Source of the DNA: Candidatus Bathyarchaeota archaeon B63
Lineage (GTDB): Archaea; Thermoproteota; Bathyarchaeia; Bathyarchaeales; DTEX01
DNA length: 8,496 nt
Assembly (NCBI GenBank): GCA_001593845.1
Contig: LUCF01000027.1
Coordinates: forward strand, 1 to 8,496
Direction of reading: 5' to 3'
The notes beneath the pieces were generated by a model. That model had not been told where the DNA came from and ran no database searches. It saw only the letters and a program-made list of their open reading frames with translations. Below, piece after piece: positions 4,375 through 8,496 of this stretch. Position numbers and translations under genes: made by a program. Each line of letters starts with the position of its first letter. The first letter of the stretch is position 1.

Positions 4375-6000
4375 ATGCCGACGAGGTACATCTTCATCAC
4401 CGGCGGGGTAATCTCGGGGCTGGGTAAGGGAATAGTCACGTCCTCGATAGGTAAGATGCTCCAATTCCGAGGTTTTAAGGTAACTGCATGTAAGATCGAT
4501 CCGTACATCAATTATGACGCTGGGACGCTTAGGCCGACGGAGCATGGCGAGGTCTGGGTAACGGAGGATGGAGGCGAGATCGATCAGGACCTCGGGCACT
4601 ATGAACGGTTTCTCGATATAAACATACCGAAGAGCCATAACATCACGACTGGACAGGTATTCTATGAGGTGATCAAAAAGGAGCGGGAGGGGAAATATCT
4701 CGGCCAGACGGTCCAGCCTATCCCCCACGTGACTGACGAGATTAAGAGAAGGATAAGGGAGGTGGCGGAGAAATCGAAGGCGGACTTCGTCCTGGTCGAG
4801 ATTGGGGGGACGGTTGGCGACTACGAGAATGTACTCTTCCTCGAAGCAGCTAGGCAGATGAGGCTTGAGAAGGAGGATGTTCTCTACGTGCATGTAGCAT
4901 ATCTGCCTATGCCGAAGAGCCTTGGGGAGATGAAGACGAAGGCCGTCCAGCACTCAGTTCGTGAACTCGGCAACTTTGGGATTCAGCCTGACTTCATAAT
5001 CGGAAGGGCGGATACTTACCTGGATGATGTTAGAAAAAAGAAGATCGCCCTCTTCTGCAACGTGAATGAGGAGGACGTGATCTCCGACCCTGAGATCGAT
5101 AACATCTATAAGCTCCCCCTCATCTTCGAGGAAGAAAGATTCGGCGATAAGATACTCTCGAAATTCGGCCTTCCGCCGATAAAGCCGAGGAATGAGAAGT
5201 GGAAGAGGTTCCTCGAGAAGGTTGATAACTTAACGGAGACGCTGAAGATAGGCATAGTCGGCAAGTACTTCGATATAGGGGAATTCCGGCTTCCCGACTC
5301 ATACATCTCAGTCATAGAAGCGATCAAGCATGCCTCCTGGCATAACTCTAGGAAACCCATAATCGAATGGATCGACTCCAAGACCTTCGAGGAAGAGAAG
5401 GGGAACCTAAGTGTGCTGGACGAGGTTGACGGCATAATTGTCCCGGGAGGCTTCGGGACGACGGGTATAGAGGGGAAGATCATGGCGATAAGATATGCGA
5501 GGGAAAACAACCTCCCCTTCCTGGGACTCTGTCTGGGGCTGCAGCTGGCAGTCGTGGAGTTCGCTAGGAACGTCTGCGGCCTAGAAGGCGCCAACTCCAC
5601 AGAGATCGATCCTGACACGCCTCACCCGGTTATCGATCTACTCCCCGAGCAGAAGAAGATCCTTAAAAAGTCGAGGTATGGGGCTACTATGAGGCTTGGG
5701 GGGCAGATAATAAAGATAAAGCCCTCCACGCTGGCTCACCGCCTATATGGAAGAACGGAGATAATTGAGAGGTTCAGGCATAGATATGAGATCAACCCGG
5801 AATACGTCGGTTTACTAGAGGACCATGGATTTGTATTCTCAGGCATGACCCCGGATGGGAGGATCATGCAGATCGGCGAGATCCCGAACCACCCATTCTT
5901 CATTGGAAGCCAGTTCCACCCAGAATTCACCTCGAGAGTTCTCAGGCCGAACCCGCTCTTCAACGGCTTCATCAAAGCATGCATGGAGAGAACAGAATAA
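4375..6000 (+). CDS. pyrG: CTP synthase (glutamine-hydrolysing)
   Basis: This enzyme makes CTP from UTP, ATP and glutamine, the last step of pyrimidine nucleotide synthesis, in the cytosol. At 541 residues it has the family length. The synthetase domain (about 1-270) carries the P-loop GGVISGLGKG with K18, K40 in KIDPYINYD, D72 in DQDLGHYERF, and E142 in VEIGGTVGD. The class I glutamine amidotransferase domain (about 295-541) has PGGFG (357-361), the nucleophile C386 in GLCLG, and H515/E517 in FHPEF; the TMRLG and RHRYEIN motifs are also kept. Unusual points are GTLRPTEHGEVWV where most enzymes have GTMxPxxHGEVFV, KTKAVQ (187-192) instead of KTKPTQ, and Thr363 where the amidotransferase lid usually has Arg. 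There is no ribosome site before the ATG, consistent with a leaderless message. It appears to be transcribed alone. Confidence 0.97.
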   Translation: MPTRYIFITGGVISGLGKGIVTSSIGKMLQFRGFKVTACKIDPYINYDAGTLRPTEHGEVWVTEDGGEIDQDLGHYERFLDINIPKSHNITTGQVFYEVIKKEREGKYLGQTVQPIPHVTDEIKRRIREVAEKSKADFVLVEIGGTVGDYENVLFLEAARQMRLEKEDVLYVHVAYLPMPKSLGEMKTKAVQHSVRELGNFGIQPDFIIGRADTYLDDVRKKKIALFCNVNEEDVISDPEIDNIYKLPLIFEEERFGDKILSKFGLPPIKPRNEKWKRFLEKVDNLTETLKIGIVGKYFDIGEFRLPDSYISVIEAIKHASWHNSRKPIIEWIDSKTFEEEKGNLSVLDEVDGIIVPGGFGTTGIEGKIMAIRYARENNLPFLGLCLGLQLAVVEFARNVCGLEGANSTEIDPDTPHPVIDLLPEQKKILKKSRYGATMRLGGQIIKIKPSTLAHRLYGRTEIIERFRHRYEINPEYVGLLEDHGFVFSGMTPDGRIMQIGEIPNHPFFIGSQFHPEFTSRVLRPNPLFNGFIKACMERTE

Positions 6001-6070
6001 GCCCTTTACTTTTTGGAGGTGCCGTTTGTTCATCCCCTCGCTTGGATAATAAGATGGATTCGAAAAGAGA

Positions 6071-6092
6071 AGAAGCGAAACGCTTTTTTCTT
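6071..6092 (+). terminator. Hairpin plus T-run after pyrG
   Basis: AAGCG (6073-6077), loop AAA and CGCTT (6081-6085) form a short stem, extendable by a G:T and an A:T pair, that runs directly into TTTTTTC. It lies about 70 bases past the pyrG stop and before the promoter of the next gene, as expected of a terminator. Confidence 0.55.
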
Positions 6093-6097
6093 TAAGG
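6090..6097 (+). promoter_or_regulatory. TATA-like box of the phosphofructokinase gene
   Basis: CTTTAAGG is centred about 46 bases before the preferred start at 6140. A transcript start near 6120 would give a leader of about 20 bases that includes the GGTGAGGTG ribosome site. Confidence 0.4.
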
Positions 6098-6098
6098 G

Positions 6099-6114
6099 CC
6101 TCATTAATTTGAGG
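6099..6114. promoter_or_regulatory. Inverted repeat CCTCA-N6-TGAGG, possible operator
   Basis: CCTCA (6099-6103) and TGAGG (6110-6114) are perfect inverted arms around TTAATT. The 16-bp site lies just after the predicted TATA box and before the transcript start, where a bound repressor would block RNA polymerase. No regulator is identified. Confidence 0.35.
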
Positions 6115-6139
6115 GACGCAAAGGGACGGTGAGGTGCTA

Positions 6140-7168
6140 TTGAGGATCGGTGTGCTGACAGGTGGAGGGGATGCGCCTGGCCTGAACTCCGCGATAAGGG
6201 CTATCGTGAAGAGGTCGGAGGAGTATGGCTACGAGGTCGTGGGGATCAGGTACGGCTGGGCTGGCCTGCTTAATCTTGATACGGTTAACTTGAGGTATCA
6301 GGACATAAAATGGTCGATACATCGAGGTGGGACGCTTCTTAAGACATCACGTACAAACCCGAAGAAGACGCCTGGCGGGATGGATAAGGCCCGCCGGAAC
6401 TTCGAGAAGCTCGGTCTGGATGCGCTTATAGCCATAGGTGGGGATGACACGTTAAGCGTCGCGGCGGCGCTGAGCGAGGCGGGACTCAACATTATAGGGA
6501 TACCTAAGACGATAGATCACGATGTTCCGGAGACGGAGTTCACTATAGGATTCGATACGGCGGTTAATATGGCCATGCGCCTGATCGAGAATCTCCAGGA
6601 CACGGCTGACTCCCACAGCAGGGTCTTCGTAGTCGAGATTATGGGGAGACACGCCGGGTGGATCGCCCTCTACTCCGGACTGGCGGCCGGCGCGGACCTC
6701 ATACTTATACCTGAGGAGCCCTTCAGCCTGAAGGAAGTAGCGGAATTCGTGAAGAGAAAGGTTGAGGGTGGCCAAAGGTCCATCATGATAGTCGTCGCGG
6801 AGGGCGCGTTGATAAAGGACTATGAGGGGCCGATAACGAAGGATACGAGCGTCGACGAGTTCGGGCATGTACGCCTAGGCGGCATAGGGGAGTTCCTAGC
6901 CAAAAAGATTAATGAGGCCACCGGTGTTGAGACGAGATCATGCGCGCCAGGGCATACGATCAGGGGTGGACCGCCAACGGCCCTCGACCGGATAGTATCG
7001 ACGAGGCTCGGCATAGCCGCCGTTGACCTGGTTAAGGAGGGGAAGTTCGGATATATGGTCTCCCTGAAGGCCGGAAGGATCATCCCGGTTCCCCTATCCA
7101 AGGTTATCGGTAGAACAAAGACTGTGAGCAAGGAGCTATACGAAGCAGCGAAGGTCTTCTTCAAATAG
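6140..7168 (+). CDS. 6-phosphofructokinase, PfkA superfamily, probably PPi-dependent
   Basis: The enzyme phosphorylates fructose 6-phosphate to fructose 1,6-bisphosphate in the cytosol. I prefer the TTG at 6140, giving MRIGVLTGGGDAPGLN, the usual family start, with GGTGAGGTG ending 3 bases before it. A GTG at 6134 would lie inside that ribosome site. The product has 342 residues, normal for short PFKs. Two residues decide the phosphoryl donor: D103 in GGDDT (ATP enzymes have Gly) and K123 in PKTIDHD (ATP enzymes have Gly). Both match pyrophosphate-dependent or group III enzymes such as that of Thermoproteus tenax, so the reaction may be reversible. Sugar-phosphate residues are kept in SHSRVF, EIMGRHAGW, EGAL and GHTIRGGPPTALDR. 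The catalytic loop reads T-I-D-H-D with His127 where Asn is usual. Group III enzymes can accept several sugars, so other substrates are possible. Confidence 0.9.
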   Translation: MRIGVLTGGGDAPGLNSAIRAIVKRSEEYGYEVVGIRYGWAGLLNLDTVNLRYQDIKWSIHRGGTLLKTSRTNPKKTPGGMDKARRNFEKLGLDALIAIGGDDTLSVAAALSEAGLNIIGIPKTIDHDVPETEFTIGFDTAVNMAMRLIENLQDTADSHSRVFVVEIMGRHAGWIALYSGLAAGADLILIPEEPFSLKEVAEFVKRKVEGGQRSIMIVVAEGALIKDYEGPITKDTSVDEFGHVRLGGIGEFLAKKINEATGVETRSCAPGHTIRGGPPTALDRIVSTRLGIAAVDLVKEGKFGYMVSLKAGRIIPVPLSKVIGRTKTVSKELYEAAKVFFK

Positions 7169-7211
7169 CCATAGGCCATGAGCCTCTGGGGCGGAGCCTT
7201 CTTTTCCATAA

Positions 7212-8195
7212 TTAAAGGTCAACTTTTATCCCGTGGCTCTTCAAGAAGCCCTTCAATTCATCCTTGTATGGCAAAGCCGTGATGGCCCCATGCCTCGTTA
7301 CGACGAGCGCTCCCACGGCATTCGCAACCAACAGGCATGTATCGAGGTCCCATCCGTGGATTAGGCCTGTTAGGAGACCAGCGTTCCACCCGTCGCCCGC
7401 GCCCGTCGTGTCTATGGCATTCACCTTGAAGGCTGGAAGCGTCAACTTTTCACCAGTCCTCCTCTGGAGGAGGGCCCCTTCAGCCCCCATCTTTATCCCG
7501 ACGATCTCAACGCCGTATCTGAATGCCCTCCTCGCAGCCACTTCTGGGTCACGGGTTCCAAGCACGAATTCCGCCTCTTCAAGCGAGAAGGTGGCTATGT
7601 TTGACATCCTCAGAATCTTAGCATAAACCCTTCTGATGGTCCTCTCCGAGTTCCAGACGTCCAATCTTAAGGTGGGATCGAACGATACTTGGACGCCTGA
7701 TGATCTAGCATGCTCAACGACCTTGAGGATCGTCCTCCTAGAGGGGTTCTGAGACAACGCGAAGCCCGAGACATGTAGGATCCGCGAGTCGGCGACGTAG
7801 TCTAGGTCTACATCCTCGATCGTCAGTGAGCTATCCGCGGTCCCGCTTATCCAAGGCCTACGATAGAATATGAATGACCGCTCGCCGGTTTCTGGCTCAT
7901 TAGCAACGAAGGTTATCGTCGTCCGCATCCCCCTCTTTACCTTCACCTGAGAGGCATCAACCCCGTTCCTCTCCAATTCACGTATCAGAAACTTCCCGAA
8001 GGGGTCATCCCCAACGGCGGTGATCGCCCCGGCCCTGCAGCCCAGCCTTGCCACGCCAACCATGGTGTTCATCGGCGCACCTCCGAAGCACTTCTGAAAG
8101 GCCGGGACATCCACGTATGATCCGGGCTCAGCGCCGACGAAGTCTATCAGCACCTCACCTATGCCGACAACATCGAGGGGCAACCCATCATCCAT
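7212..8195 (-). CDS. PfkB (ribokinase)-family sugar kinase, fructokinase-like
   Basis: A 327-residue cytosolic kinase of the ribokinase/PfkB family that uses ATP to phosphorylate a sugar or similar alcohol. Visible landmarks are GIGEVLIDFV (11-20), the sugar-lid glycine motif FGGAPMN (37-43) followed by VARLG, an FIFYRRP segment in the lid, and the second PfkB signature DTTGAGDGWNAG (262-273) with the anion hole GAGD and catalytic D268. The start and GGAPMN resemble ScrK-type fructokinases more than ribokinase or 2-keto-3-deoxygluconate kinase, but specificity cannot be fixed from sequence alone. The ATG at 8195 is only 8 bases after the serS stop and lacks a clear ribosome site, so it is probably cotranscribed with serS and perhaps translated by coupling. 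Its end faces the end of the phosphofructokinase gene, 43 bases away. Confidence 0.88.
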   Translation of the reverse strand: MDDGLPLDVVGIGEVLIDFVGAEPGSYVDVPAFQKCFGGAPMNTMVGVARLGCRAGAITAVGDDPFGKFLIRELERNGVDASQVKVKRGMRTTITFVANEPETGERSFIFYRRPWISGTADSSLTIEDVDLDYVADSRILHVSGFALSQNPSRRTILKVVEHARSSGVQVSFDPTLRLDVWNSERTIRRVYAKILRMSNIATFSLEEAEFVLGTRDPEVAARRAFRYGVEIVGIKMGAEGALLQRRTGEKLTLPAFKVNAIDTTGAGDGWNAGLLTGLIHGWDLDTCLLVANAVGALVVTRHGAITALPYKDELKGFLKSHGIKVDL

Positions 8196-8203
8196 CCCGA
8201 ATT

Positions 8204-8496
8204 TTATTTTCTGGATAATCTGCTGATTCCATTCATGTAGGGCCTTAAGGCCTCTGGGATGATGACGGACCCATCCTTCTGTTGGTACTGCTCCAGGATC
8301 GCTATGATCGTCCTGCTCGTCGCCAGAGCCGTGCTGTTCAGGGTATGCACGTAGCCCTTCGGAGGCTTCCCCACCCCCTCGCGGTATTTTATGCCTAGCC
8401 TCCGGGCTTGATAATCCGTGCAGTTGGAGTTCGACCCGATCTCCCGGAACTTCCCATCCGCCATCCAGACCTCCGTATCATATTTCTTAGCCGCGA
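8204..8496 (-). CDS. serS: Seryl-tRNA synthetase, carboxy-terminal part (gene continues past window edge)
   Basis: Serine-tRNA ligase charges tRNA-Ser with serine for protein synthesis. The visible part runs from AAKKYDTEVW at the window edge through FREIGSNSNCTDYQARR (motif 2 and following loop), YVHTLNSTALATSRT (class II motif 3 with its Arg) and the close DGSVIIPEALRPYM, matching ordinary SerRS rather than the distinct methanogen type. About 96 residues of a protein that usually has 420-480 are in the window. An internal ATG at 8464 is not the real start, because conserved sequence continues upstream of it to the edge. The sugar kinase gene follows after 8 bases on the same strand, suggesting one transcript. 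Confidence 0.95.
   Translation of the reverse strand, partial: AAKKYDTEVWMADGKFREIGSNSNCTDYQARRLGIKYREGVGKPPKGYVHTLNSTALATSRTIIAILEQYQQKDGSVIIPEALRPYMNGISRLSRK

Noticed and set aside
4318..4953. Long minus-strand frame opposite the start of pyrG
   Set aside because: It is a shadow of pyrG coding periodicity, with no motif, promoter or ribosome site.
6019..6132. 37-codon GTG frame between pyrG and the phosphofructokinase gene
   Set aside because: The GTG lies inside the ribosome-site motif, the frame runs through the hairpin terminator and the predicted promoter, and the peptide resembles nothing known.
7169..7211. Possible shared terminator hairpin between the two convergent kinase genes
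   Set aside because: GAGCC occurs twice in the same orientation, so no real stem forms; only a weak pyrimidine run is present.

Overview
The window looks like a piece of an archaeal chromosome, most likely from a thermophilic or deep-branching Thermoproteota-type lineage; the phylum is my inference. The evidence is a Sec61-beta translocon gene with the archaeal/eukaryotic motif, TTTATAA-type TATA boxes about 25 bases before predicted transcript starts, several genes with no or very short 5' leaders, GGAGGT-type ribosome sites before TTG starts, an archaeal PD-(D/E)XK/DUF3782-type protein, and a phosphofructokinase with pyrophosphate-type residues like the Thermoproteus enzyme.

Left part (1-2450) has an accessory, partly decayed character. 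A possible divergent gene begins at the left edge on the minus strand. A duplicated TATA-box repeat then drives a PHP-family metal hydrolase (258-1085) whose codons are richer in A/T than those of the housekeeping genes. Next is the amino-terminal stub of a HAD phosphatase (1123-1332), fused out of frame to the carboxy-terminal remnant of another gene, possibly a glycoside hydrolase (open to 1619). Bases 1620-1807 show no gene. A PD-(D/E)XK-nuclease-like protein with two 18-residue coiled-coil repeats follows (1850-2449).

Middle part (2450-4374): a minus-strand URO-D-superfamily protein of unknown substrate (2572-3669) is convergent with the nuclease-like gene and divergent from an intronless tRNA with anticodon CAT (3746-3823), which may be elongator Met or the Ile2 type. 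The Sec61-beta gene (58 residues, minus strand, 4021-4197) is divergent from pyrG, and an inverted repeat lies between them.

Right part (4375-8496) is core metabolism: CTP synthase pyrG (probably leaderless), a likely pyrophosphate-dependent 6-phosphofructokinase, then convergent to it a PfkB-family sugar kinase (fructokinase-like) placed 8 bases behind the end of seryl-tRNA synthetase serS, which runs off the right edge. A fructokinase-like enzyme making fructose 6-phosphate and a PPi-PFK acting on it would form a short sugar-entry route. This is inference from family and position. No mobile element, CRISPR array or clear new multi-gene system is visible. The most unusual items are the composite pseudogene, the duplicated promoter, the divergent synthetase domain of pyrG, and the catalytic-loop Asn-to-His change in the phosphofructokinase.
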